Positions 1-7,062 of a stretch of DNA of 7,930 nucleotides are shown here, in pieces. The stretch is from the NCBI GenBank assembly GCA_021791235.1, contig JAJYXA010000050.1, forward strand, positions 1 to 7,930. Reading direction: 5' to 3'. This DNA comes from Pseudomonadota bacterium. GTDB taxonomy: Bacteria > Pseudomonadota > Gammaproteobacteria > Burkholderiales > Thiobacillaceae. The stretch's first letter is position 1; the number at the start of each line of letters is the position of its first letter. Both the position numbers and the translations under genes were made by a program. The notes under the pieces are model-generated. The model was given only the letters and a program-made list of their open reading frames with translations. It was not told where the DNA came from and did not search any database.

Positions 1-107
1 ACCATTTCGTCCTTGATGCCCTGCTCGCGCAGGCGTTCGACCATGCGGCCGCGCGTGCGCGCCGAGGTCATGCCGATGCCGGCGCGCGGGTTCAGGGACT
101 CAACCAT
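1..107 (-). CDS. pcm: Protein-L-isoaspartate O-methyltransferase, N-terminal fragment (runs off the window)
   Basis: Pcm uses S-adenosylmethionine to methylate abnormal L-isoaspartyl residues in aged cytoplasmic proteins, starting their repair. Only the first 35 codons are present. They read from an ATG at 107-105 and contain the stretch [20 protein letters not shown] (residues 10-29), which I recognise as the conserved N-terminal helix of bacterial Pcm; the methyltransferase fold itself lies outside the window. The ATG sits inside the end of surE, giving a 16-nt overlap and suggesting translational coupling; surE-pcm is a classic gene pair. No strong Shine-Dalgarno sequence precedes this ATG. 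Met13 is an alternative start, but it would cut into the conserved stretch. The family call is firm given the neighbour; the exact start is less sure. Confidence 0.85.
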   Translation of the reverse strand, partial: MVESLNPRAGIGMTSARTRGRMVERLREQGIKDEM

Positions 108-835
108 GCGTTCACGCTGTCCATCTGGCTGAAACGGGTGAGATCCATTTGCAGCGGGGTGATTGAAACAAAACCGCTGGCGACGGCGTGGAAATCGGTG
201 CCTTCGCCCGCGTCCTGCGCGGCGCCGGCGGCACCCACCCAGTACACGATCTGGCCGCGCGGATTGGTGGTCTTCACCACCGATTCGGCCTTGTGGCGCT
301 TGCCCAGCCGGGTCACGCTGATGCCGCCGAGCTCGTTCCATGCGCGATCCGGCACGTTGACGTTGAGCAGCATCGGCTCGGCCGGCGGCCGCGCCTGAAT
401 GCGCTGCACCAGTTCGACCACCACGCGCGCGGCGGTGTCGAAGTGCTGGGCGTTGTGGTTGGCGAGCGAGACCGCAATCGACGGAATCCCCAGCAGATAG
501 CCTTCGGTGGCGGCGGCCACGGTGCCCGAATAAATGGTGTCGTCGCCCATGTTGGCGCCGTGGTTGATGCCGGAGATCACCATGTCGGGCATATGGTCCA
601 ACATGCCGGTGACGGCCAGATGAACGCAATCGGTGGGGGTGCCGTTGACGTAATGGAAGCCGCCCGGCGCCTGGCGCAGCATCAGCGGGCGGTCGAGCGT
701 GAGCGAATTGGAGGCGCCGCTGCGGTCGCGCTCGGGCGCCACCACGGTGATGTCGGCGAGCGGCGCGAGCGCCTGCGCCAGCGCGGCCAGGCCGGGCGCG
801 AAATACCCGTCGTCGTTGGACAGCAGGATGCGCAT
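92..835 (-). CDS. surE: 5'/3'-nucleotidase SurE
   Basis: SurE is a cytoplasmic, divalent-metal-dependent phosphatase that removes phosphate from nucleoside 5'- and 3'-monophosphates; family members also act on short polyphosphate, and it is linked to stationary-phase survival. The 247-residue length is normal. The N-terminus reads [16 protein letters not shown], with metal-binding Asp8 and Asp9. Ser39 (in RDRSGASNS) and Asn91 (in [13 protein letters not shown], followed by [11 protein letters not shown]) match the remaining metal ligands known from the family. [10 protein letters not shown] (65-74) is also typical. The ATG at 835 has a GGAGG 9 nt upstream. The stop lies inside pcm, so the two genes are probably co-transcribed. 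The gap to tamB upstream is 238 bp, so surE may have its own promoter or be read through from tamAB. Confidence 0.97.
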   Translation of the reverse strand: MRILLSNDDGYFAPGLAALAQALAPLADITVVAPERDRSGASNSLTLDRPLMLRQAPGGFHYVNGTPTDCVHLAVTGMLDHMPDMVISGINHGANMGDDTIYSGTVAAATEGYLLGIPSIAVSLANHNAQHFDTAARVVVELVQRIQARPPAEPMLLNVNVPDRAWNELGGISVTRLGKRHKAESVVKTTNPRGQIVYWVGAAGAAQDAGEGTDFHAVASGFVSITPLQMDLTRFSQMDSVNAWLSP

Positions 836-906
836 CAGCGGCAGCCTCCGGACAGGGCGGGCAGTCGGCGCAGGGAATTCATGGCGGTGATGCGGACGTC
901 GAACAT
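835..906 (-). CDS. Possible 23-codon leader ORF upstream of surE (speculative)
   Basis: A short reading frame runs from an ATG at 906-904 to a TGA at 837-835 and would encode [20 protein letters not shown] followed by GCR. Its stop overlaps the surE ATG by one base (TGATG), a typical arrangement for termination-reinitiation coupling. By hand count, 20 of 23 sense codons end in G or C, clearly more than in the other two minus-strand frames, so the codon choice looks like the host's. I recognise no homologue. There is no obvious Shine-Dalgarno sequence before its ATG. A TAGAAT hexamer ends 7 nt upstream, so any transcript starting there would be nearly leaderless. It could be chance in GC-rich DNA. 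Confidence 0.2.
   Translation of the reverse strand: MFDVRITAMNSLRRLPALSGGCR
845..849 (-). promoter_or_regulatory. Ribosome binding site of surE
   Basis: The minus strand reads GGAGG, followed by 9 nt and the ATG of surE. This is a full core Shine-Dalgarno match and fixes the surE start at 835. The same bases lie inside the possible upstream small ORF (codons for Gly-Gly). Confidence 0.7.
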
Positions 907-913
907 GCGCCCG

Positions 914-942
914 ATTCTAACATCGGGACTTGATCGATTCAG
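914..942 (-). promoter_or_regulatory. Weak sigma70-type promoter candidate upstream of surE
   Basis: On the minus strand a TAGAAT hexamer (919-914, 5 of 6 matches to TATAAT) lies in the tamB-surE gap. Seventeen bases upstream is CTGAAT (942-937), only 3 of 6 matches to TTGACA. The same -10 hexamer occurs upstream of tamA. It is offered only as the best candidate in this gap, since surE-pcm might otherwise depend on read-through from tamB. Confidence 0.25.
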
Positions 943-961
943 CGTACACATCGCATTCGCG

Positions 962-1063
962 CCACAAAGGACGCGCAGGGCCGCGAAGTGAATGAAACGG
1001 CGAAGGGGCGGCCGACTCCCCGACCTTGCGTTGAACCCTTCGTGATCTTCGCGTCCTTCGCGG
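962..1063. repeat. Imperfect inverted repeat built from a degenerate 9-nt unit, between tamB and surE
   Basis: Left arm 962-988 and right arm 1038-1063 are reverse complements at about 20 of 26 aligned positions. They share an exact 9-base core (AAGGACGCG at 967-975, CGCGTCCTT at 1050-1058). Each arm is itself a degenerate tandem of a 9-nt unit resembling GCGAAGGAC. The 49-nt centre contains GGGG (1005-1008) facing CCCC (1018-1021), so an extended hairpin is possible in DNA or RNA. No T-run follows on either strand, so it does not look like a standard intrinsic terminator. From memory, similar CGCGAAGGA-type intergenic elements occur in many proteobacterial genomes; that has not been checked here. 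Confidence 0.6.
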
Positions 1064-1073
1064 ATTCCCGGCC

Positions 1074-4000
1074 TCAGTCGTATTCCCGGGTGTAAAACGC
1101 ATCGAAGCTGCTCTGCTGTCCGGCCTGCGCCTCCAGCCGCACGCGCGGCGACAGCTGGTACAGCACCTTGACCACCTGGCTCAGGCCGTCGAGGCTTCGC
1201 TCGTAGCGCAGGGTGGCCCGCGAGGACAGCCGCTTGCCGACGCTGACCACCGTGCTGGCGAGGTCTTCGCCCCCACCCGCCCGCACGTCGAAGCTGTCGA
1301 TGCCCAGCGTCTCGGCAAGCTTCGCCTGAAGGTTCACCGATTCGGCCTGGGAGAGCAGCGCGCCGGCCGCCACCTGCAACAACACGAACTCCCGCTGCCC
1401 GCTGGTTTCCAGGCCATGTCCCAGCACCAGCCAGGCGAGCTTTTCGGTGTCGGGCAGGGCCGGGTCGGAGTACAGCGTCACCACCGGGCGCTGCACCGTG
1501 CCTCTGACCTGCACGCCCACCTTGACGCTCGGGGTTTTGCGCACCGCCAGCACGTCGAGCGCGGGATCGTCGATCGGGCCGGCAAAGCGCAGCACGCCGC
1601 GTTCGATATCCAGCATCTGCGCATAGGCGGCGTAACGTCCTTTTTCAACCTGGATCGTGCCCTCGCCGCGCAGCACCCGCGAGGGGTACGCCGCCAGACT
1701 CTCGCCCTGCGGGCGGTCTTGGCGCAGCACCCGGTTCAGGGTGAACACGCGCAACCGACCGCCCAGCCGGGCGTCGAGTCCGCCGCCCTTGAACAGAAAA
1801 TCGTTGCCCAGCCCGAGCTTCAGATCGAGTGCCAGCGGAAAACGCTGGCCCACCGGCTTCTCGCGCGGCGGCTGGCCGACGATCACCACATCGCTCGAGA
1901 GGGTGGGCCGGCTCGCTTCGGGGATTTCCAGCCGGGCACGGTCGGCAGTGAGCTCGCCGGTGAGTTGCAGGCGCTGCGGGTCGAGATTGAGGCGCGTGAC
2001 CCCGGACACGATCACGCGACGGTCGCTGCGGTTGATGGCGGCAAACTTTTCGAAGTTCAGCGTGAGCCCCGCCTGCGGATTTTTCAGCTGCGCCTCGCCG
2101 CTCACCACGATGCGTCCGCTCTGGCCTTTGAGTTCGCCTTCCTGCACCCGCACCCGGTCGTCGGCCAGGATCAGCCTGAGCGTGCCGTCGGTGATCGACA
2201 AGCCTTCTTCCGGCATGGCAAAGCGGATCGCGTCGGCGGCAATCCGGCCGTCGATGCGCGGCGCCGCCACGCTGCCGCTGCCGCTGAGCCGGGCGTTGAG
2301 GCGGGCGTCGGCACGGATGCCGACCGGCAAAAAAGCCTTGAGCAGACGCAGGTCGGGCACATCGACCCGCGCCGTCCACGCCAGCGGCGCGCTGCGCGGC
2401 AGGATGAAGGCGGCGCCCTCGCGCAGCAGCGTGGCGCGGCCTTCTGCGCGCAACTGGCCGGCTTCGCGTCCGGCCGCCTCGACGCGTGCGGTGACGCGGC
2501 TGGCCGCGGCATCGAGGTCGAGCGCGAAGGTGGTCAGCTCCAGATTCAGCGCCGGATCGGTCAGCCGCACATCGCCGCTCCGGCGAACGAGGCGCGCCTT
2601 GCCGTCGAGCGTGTCGCCGGCGCGCAGGTTCCAGTCGCCGTCGACCCGCAGATCGGTGGTGAAAGGCGGCGCGGTCTCCAAGAGCGCCAGCAGGGGCGCG
2701 AGCGGCAGGTTGGCAAGCGCGCCGCGCGAAGCCAGCCGGGCGCCCCGGCGGCTGAACTGCTCGACCGTCACCCGGCCGCCCGCCAGCGTCAGCGCCAGAT
2801 TGCCCACCTGCTGCTGCTCGCGCGACAGCAGCAGGGTGGCGGGCGCGGTCAATTCCATCGGCCAGGGGCCCTGCGCCGCGGCCTGGCTCAGCTGCCCGCG
2901 CCAGATCTGCCGCGCATCCAGCCCGCCCGCAAGGCTCGCGGTCACCCGCCATTCGGGCAGGCGGGCATCGAGCGTCAGGGTGTGGGCATTGCGGCGGCCC
3001 TGCAGGTTCGCGCGGACGACATCCAGGCGCCGGCCGGCCAGTTGCACGCCACGCGCGTCAAGCCGGCCGCTGAACGACCCGCTGGCCGCGGCCTGCAGAT
3101 TGAGTCGCAGGTCCAGCGTGTCGGCGGCGATGTCGCCCGGCAGGCGCAGGCCGCTGGCGGCAAGCGCCGCCTCGATCTGCGGCGCAGCCGGGTCGCCGCT
3201 CACGCTGCCGCGGCCGGTCAGGCGGCCGGCCAGGCCGAGCTTGAGGCGTGCCAGCGCGGGGGCGTCGATGTCCCAGCCGAGACGGTCGCCGGCGCTGCCA
3301 TAGGCGCCTTTCACCTTCGCCCGGTTGCCGGCCAGATCGAGATCGATGTCGGCGTCGGCGAGATGCCGGTTTTCGTAGCGCAGCCGCCCCCGCCCTTTTA
3401 CCGGGCGTCCCTCGAGATCGCCCGGCGGCAGGGTGAACTGCGTCTGCAACCGCAGTTCGGGCGCCAATGCGCCGCTCATCTCGCCGCGTGCGTTCAGCCG
3501 CGCGCGCGGAAATTTGCCGAAGCGCGCCGGATTGATCTGCGCGGCGTCGAACCCGGCGGAAAACGCGCGGCCGGCGTCGAGTCGCAAGGCGCCGTGCGCA
3601 GTGAGACGTCCGGCCTGCCCGGCGAAATGTGCCGCGTCCAGCCGCAAGGCCGCATCGGCATGGCTGAGCGTGAAGCGGCCCTGCCCCCAGGTCTCGGCCA
3701 CCTCGGCCTCAAGCACCTGCCGCGCCGCATCGCCCGTCAGACGCAATGTCGCCCGGATGCGGGTGGCGGATAGATCGCGGTGCAGCCCCGCCAGATCGAG
3801 CCGCGGGCTTTCCAGGTTCACCGTGAAGCGGCCGTCGCGCCACCGGCCGTCGCCGGTGAATTGCCCGGCCGTGCCGAGATCGATCGCCAGCGCGCTGAAG
3901 TCGGCCTGGGCGAAGTCGCCGTGCACCGCGCCGGTCAGATTGGCAAGCGGCAGGCGCTGCTGGTCGAGCCGCCCGGCCTGCCGGTTGGCCAGGCTGAAGG

Positions 4001-4850
4001 CGCCGAGCAGGCGTTCGCCCGGCTGACCCTCGAACACGCCGGAAAACGCCAGGTCGGCGCTGGGCGCGTCCGGCACGAACCGGCGCGGGTCGATGCCCTG
4101 CCCGGCCACCAGCAGCCTCGGCACGCGTACGCGCGCAAACGGTGCCGCCTCGCCCGCGGCCAGGAACGCCATGTCTTCGGCCTGGGCGTCGAACCGGAAA
4201 GCGATCGCCGCCAGCCGCCCGCTCAGGTCGATCGTGGCCGCCAGCGGCATCGGGTCGTTGCGCCCGGCTGTGAGACGCCCCTGCAGCTTGAACGGCGCGT
4301 CCTTGGCTATCCCGAACTGCCCGTTCGCCTCCGCCCACGGCGTCGTCGCCGTGGCGGCGAGGCGGTAGCGGTCGCCGTCGTCGTCGAGCCTGCCGCGCAG
4401 CGCATTGAAGCCCAGCGTCCGCCCGGCGTCGACCACATCGAGCTGCGCCACATCCCATACGGCCACCCGCACGTCCACCGGCAGGCGCAAGGTGGCGGGG
4501 AGCGGCGGCGGTGTCGGGGCCTTTTTCAGGATCTCGACCCGCACGCTTTGCGCGGCCAGCAGGTCGATGTCGAGACGCCGTTGCAACAGTGCGCGCGGCC
4601 GCCACTCCAGCCGCACGCGGTTCAGCGTCACGCGCTGCGTATCCGTCGTGAGGACCAGTTTCCGGATGGCAATGGGCGCACCCAGATGCCCGTCCACCCC
4701 TTCCAGCACCAGCCGGCCGCGGCTCATGCCGGTTGCCGATTCGGCCAGCCAGCGAAATCCGCTGGCGGTGGTCGCCGTCCACAGCGCAACGGCAATCAGC
4801 ATCGCCAGCAATGCCAGCAGCCCCGCCACGCCCCAGGCCACGCGCCTCAA
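1074..4850 (-). CDS. tamB: TamB, translocation and assembly module inner-membrane/periplasmic protein (DUF490 family)
   Basis: TamB is anchored in the inner membrane, spans the periplasm and partners TamA in the outer membrane. The pair assists outer-membrane protein assembly and, as an AsmA-like bridge, has been implicated in phospholipid transport. From a TTG at 4850 the protein has 1258 residues, close to E. coli TamB. It starts MRRVAWGVAGLLALLAMLIA, giving a membrane anchor at about residues 4-24. A long beta-rich repetitive region (RLDDDGDRYRL, LPGDIAADTLDLRLNL and similar) follows, then the C-terminal TamB domain. Diagnostic segments there include GTIQVEKGRYAAYAQMLDIE, VLRFAGPIDDPALDVLAVRK and KLAWLVLGHGLE (around residues 1050-1140). 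It ends FDAFYTREYD. The start overlaps the tamA stop as TTGA, indicating coupling. GTG at 4841 is an alternative start but would drop the Arg-Arg before the anchor. Confidence 0.95.
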   Translation of the reverse strand: MRRVAWGVAGLLALLAMLIAVALWTATTASGFRWLAESATGMSRGRLVLEGVDGHLGAPIAIRKLVLTTDTQRVTLNRVRLEWRPRALLQRRLDIDLLAAQSVRVEILKKAPTPPPLPATLRLPVDVRVAVWDVAQLDVVDAGRTLGFNALRGRLDDDGDRYRLAATATTPWAEANGQFGIAKDAPFKLQGRLTAGRNDPMPLAATIDLSGRLAAIAFRFDAQAEDMAFLAAGEAAPFARVRVPRLLVAGQGIDPRRFVPDAPSADLAFSGVFEGQPGERLLGAFSLANRQAGRLDQQRLPLANLTGAVHGDFAQADFSALAIDLGTAGQFTGDGRWRDGRFTVNLESPRLDLAGLHRDLSATRIRATLRLTGDAARQVLEAEVAETWGQGRFTLSHADAALRLDAAHFAGQAGRLTAHGALRLDAGRAFSAGFDAAQINPARFGKFPRARLNARGEMSGALAPELRLQTQFTLPPGDLEGRPVKGRGRLRYENRHLADADIDLDLAGNRAKVKGAYGSAGDRLGWDIDAPALARLKLGLAGRLTGRGSVSGDPAAPQIEAALAASGLRLPGDIAADTLDLRLNLQAAASGSFSGRLDARGVQLAGRRLDVVRANLQGRRNAHTLTLDARLPEWRVTASLAGGLDARQIWRGQLSQAAAQGPWPMELTAPATLLLSREQQQVGNLALTLAGGRVTVEQFSRRGARLASRGALANLPLAPLLALLETAPPFTTDLRVDGDWNLRAGDTLDGKARLVRRSGDVRLTDPALNLELTTFALDLDAAASRVTARVEAAGREAGQLRAEGRATLLREGAAFILPRSAPLAWTARVDVPDLRLLKAFLPVGIRADARLNARLSGSGSVAAPRIDGRIAADAIRFAMPEEGLSITDGTLRLILADDRVRVQEGELKGQSGRIVVSGEAQLKNPQAGLTLNFEKFAAINRSDRRVIVSGVTRLNLDPQRLQLTGELTADRARLEIPEASRPTLSSDVVIVGQPPREKPVGQRFPLALDLKLGLGNDFLFKGGGLDARLGGRLRVFTLNRVLRQDRPQGESLAAYPSRVLRGEGTIQVEKGRYAAYAQMLDIERGVLRFAGPIDDPALDVLAVRKTPSVKVGVQVRGTVQRPVVTLYSDPALPDTEKLAWLVLGHGLETSGQREFVLLQVAAGALLSQAESVNLQAKLAETLGIDSFDVRAGGGEDLASTVVSVGKRLSSRATLRYERSLDGLSQVVKVLYQLSPRVRLEAQAGQQSSFDAFYTREYD

Positions 4851-6581
4851 AACGACACCCCGAGCGAGAAATGCAGGCGGAATTCCCCGGTGGCTTCGCC
4901 ATACGCCAGGTCGAGATTGATCGGCCCCACCGGCGAGCGGTAGCGCGCGCCCACGCCGTAGCCGAACACCGGCGACAGCTTGCCCGGGCTGTCGGCCGCG
5001 TCGCCCGCATCGACGAACACGGCCATGCCCCAGTTGCCCTCGAAGAAATAGTTGTACTCGGCGCTGCCGGTGGCGAGATAGCGCACCGACGCCACGCCGC
5101 CGGTGAGCGTGCGCCCCAGGCTCTGGTAGGCGTAGCCGCGCACCGAGTTGTCGCCGCCGGCACGAAACAGGAAATCGGTGGGAATGCCGTCGCGCGACTC
5201 GGCCAGCACGCTGCCGAGCTCGCCGCGCAGGATCAGCCGGCCGTTGGCGCCGGCGCGGAAATACCGGGTGTGGCGGCCGTACAGACGGATGAAGCTGGCG
5301 TCGGAAAGCAAGGCCTCGGCCGCGCCGCCGCCCTGCAGGGTGAGCACGTAGCCGCGCTGCGGGTAGAACGCGCGCCCCACCGTGCGCTGCGTCCACGCAT
5401 AGTTGGCGGAGAGCGCCTGGTTGCGCGCGCTCACCACGGCGCCGATTTCCTGTTGTTCGGTCTGGTACTGCAGCGACAGCGTGGTTTCGATCTGTCCGCG
5501 CGTGCGGCTGCGCTTGGCCGCCAGCACGGTGGAGCGGTTTTCCTGTCCCTCGATGTCTTCCTGCTTGAACTGCAGGCCGAGGCTGTTTTCGTAGCCCCTG
5601 GCATCGCGCGGCCAGGCCAGTTCCGCCGTCCCGGTCTGCCGCGCGGTTTCCAGGCGCGCGTCGAGCTTCAGGCGCATCCCCCGATCCAGAATGTCGCGAT
5701 GCAGCCACGACGCCTGCACCCGCGCGCCGGTGTCGGTGCTGACGCCGGCGCCCACGCTGAACCGCTTTTGCGGCCACTCCACCACCTCCACCTGGATCGG
5801 CACCGCCGCCGCCTGCGCCGGATCGGGCTCGATGCGCACCGCCGCCTGCGCGTAATAGCCGCTCATCTCCAGCGCCATCTGGTAATCCAGCAGGTCCTGC
5901 TGGCGAACGGGCTTGCCGGGCTTCACCGGGCTGAGGTTGCGGATGATCGATTCGGGATAGCGCTGGCTGCCGCTGATGTGCGGCCGGCCATAAAAAAAGG
6001 TGGGGCCGCTGTCCACCGTCAGCGCCAGATCCGCCGCCTGTTCGGCCGGATCGATGCGCGCCTCGCTCGCCGTGATTTGTGCCGCCGGATAGGCTCCCTG
6101 CCAGCAGGGAGCGCAGCACCGTCAGCTTGGCGGCTTCCCAGTCCGCCTGGCGAAACGGCATCCCCCGCTTCAGCGAAAAGCTGCGCTCGATGCGCCGCCG
6201 CAAACCCGCCTCATCGGCGCGCGTTTTCAGCGCACCCTCGAACGCCAGCTTCACGCTGCGCACCCGCGTGCGCGCGCCGGGATCGACCCGGTAATCCACC
6301 CGCCAGTCGTCGCCCACCCGTTCCACCGCGCTGTCCACCTGCGGCGAAAAATACCCCTCGGTCGCCAGCAGGTCGCGCGCCGTCAGCTCGCTCTGCCGCT
6401 GCAGCCGCGCCACTTCCTCCGCGTCCGGCTTCTCGCCCAGCCGCGCCGCCCGCGCCGTTTCCAGATGCTGCGTCAGCAGCGCCCTGACTTCATCGGGCGC
6501 CTCCACCTCCACCGTCAGCGCGTGCGCCCGCGTCGCGCACAGCGCGGCAAGCAACACCAGGGCGTTGAAAATGGGGGGCAA
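4847..6581 (-). CDS. tamA: TamA, Omp85-family outer-membrane assembly protein; frameshifted as sequenced
   Basis: TamA is the outer-membrane half of the translocation and assembly module: three periplasmic POTRA domains and a 16-strand barrel that inserts outer-membrane proteins with TamB. Residues 1-162 are in one frame: a signal peptide (MPPIFNALVLLAALCATRAHA, residues 1-21) and POTRA sequence. The rest is in the next frame: YPAAQITASEARIDP, then GPTFFYGRPHISG, a barrel from about residue 272, the Omp85 loop-6 motif VRGY (480-483) and a terminal phenylalanine (HFSLGVSF). Deleting one base near 6092-6095 joins them into 577 residues, the length of E. coli TamA. Everything else is intact, so the lesion is recent or a sequence error. 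The start is uncertain: TTG at 6581 is the best in-frame choice, with a TAG 12 codons further upstream and a weak Shine-Dalgarno sequence. The signal peptide's n-region lacks a positive charge. Confidence 0.9.
6089..6112. other. Frameshift site in tamA beside a perfect 8-bp inverted repeat
   Basis: The plus strand reads GCTCCCTG (6093-6100), CCAG, CAGGGAGC (6105-6112): a perfect 8-bp stem with a 4-nt loop. The TamA frame changes at its left foot. Removing T6095 turns the minus-strand codons into GCA-GGG-GCC-TAT (Ala-Gly-Ala-Tyr) followed by PAAQITASEARIDP, which restores TamA. It also leaves the stem imperfect, so the suspected extra base is exactly the one that makes the palindrome perfect. 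Removing G6092 or G6093 also restores the frame (Ala-Gly-Ser-Tyr). A quasi-palindrome template-switch mutation and a read or assembly error at a hairpin both fit. Confidence 0.75.
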
Positions 6582-6611
6582 GACAATCCACGTGGAAACA
6601 GTCGTCAGGTC

Positions 6612-6640
6612 ATTCTAGGGGGTGGGTTGGTATCGGGCAA
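6612..6640 (-). promoter_or_regulatory. Candidate sigma70-type promoter of tamAB
   Basis: On the minus strand TTGCCC (6640-6635, 4 of 6 matches to TTGACA) is separated by exactly 17 bp from TAGAAT (6617-6612, 5 of 6 matches to TATAAT). Transcription would start near 6605, giving a leader of about 24 nt before the TTG at 6581. This lies in the 130-bp gap between the immunity gene and tamA and would free tamAB from rhs transcription. I see no convincing intrinsic terminator for the rhs-immunity unit in the same gap, only GC-rich partial palindromes around 6690-6710 without a T-run directly behind them. Confidence 0.45.
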
Positions 6641-6711
6641 AAACCAAGGGGAAAACAGACCGGGCAGACGGAAGATTCGCCTGAGGGGCGCCGAATGGCC
6701 GGGGCCTGTCA

Positions 6712-7062
6712 TCAAGCAGTTAGTAACGACTCATCATACCAAACATCTTCATAATCACCCGCAATTAGAAACCGCCATCCAGGTGGCAACCCTAGATATT
6801 TTTGCACTTCTGGACACCAGTCAGGCAAGTGCTCAACATGGAGCGGTTTAAAAAACTCAGGATCAATAGACAGCTCATCTCCTGCCCATATGTACCACCC
6901 AGTGGTATCACCTTCTGGTGGATGACGTAAGCCATTTATTGGCGTTATCCCTTCTCGAACATTTAGCGCAATCCCGACCTTTAGATTCGGAGGTGATGGA
7001 TAACGAGTGACTCCATGCTTCTTGCAAATTTCTTTCTGCGAATTTTCTACTTGGTCATTCAA
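6712..7062 (-). CDS. Immunity protein, Imm33/DUF2185-like, paired with the Rhs nuclease
   Basis: This 116-residue protein should bind and neutralise the Rhs C-terminal nuclease encoded just upstream, protecting the producer and its siblings. Segments [20 protein letters not shown] (42-61), [20 protein letters not shown] (70-89), [20 protein letters not shown] (90-109) and DESL are what I recall of the Imm33 family (formerly DUF2185), with several conserved tryptophans. It has no signal peptide or membrane segment, so it acts in the cytoplasm, and it is acidic (18 Asp/Glu against 10 Lys/Arg). The only plausible start is TTG at 7062. It lies 7 nt after an AAGGAG and overlaps the toxin gene by 8 nt; the ATG at 7058 is in a frame that closes after three codons. 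Its GC content, about 46%, contrasts with roughly 70% in tamAB. The exact family name is from memory; the immunity role follows from position. Confidence 0.85.
   Translation of the reverse strand: MNDQVENSQKEICKKHGVTRYPSPPNLKVGIALNVREGITPINGLRHPPEGDTTGWYIWAGDELSIDPEFFKPLHVEHLPDWCPEVQKYLGLPPGWRFLIAGDYEDVWYDESLLTA

Noticed and set aside
962..1063. Intrinsic terminator for tamB
   Set aside because: The arms are long and imperfect with a 49-nt centre, and no T-run follows on the minus strand.
917..1102. A 61-codon minus-strand ORF across the tamB stop and the intergenic repeat
   Set aside because: It overlaps the end of tamB out of frame and consists largely of the repeat arms. The Arg-rich product has no recognisable features.
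1416..3773. A 785-codon open frame on the plus strand, opposite tamB
   Set aside because: It is a shadow of high-GC tamB codons. The translation is dominated by Gln, Arg, Ala, His and Gly with no recognisable domain, while the minus strand gives a full-length TamB.
6080..6115. Programmed ribosomal frameshifting as an explanation for the tamA frame change
   Set aside because: No recognised slippery sequence is present, the hairpin lies upstream of or over the shift point instead of downstream, and TamA is not known to use recoding. A mutation or sequence error is simpler.
4733..6487. A 584-codon plus-strand frame opposite tamA and the start of tamB
   Set aside because: It lies antisense to the clearly homologous TamA and the TamB N-terminus, and its Arg/Ala/His/Pro-rich sequence shows no family features.
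6650..6711. Intrinsic terminator after the immunity gene
   Set aside because: There are short GC-rich self-complementary patches around 6690-6710, but no stable stem followed directly by a T-run; the only TTTT is about 50 nt away.
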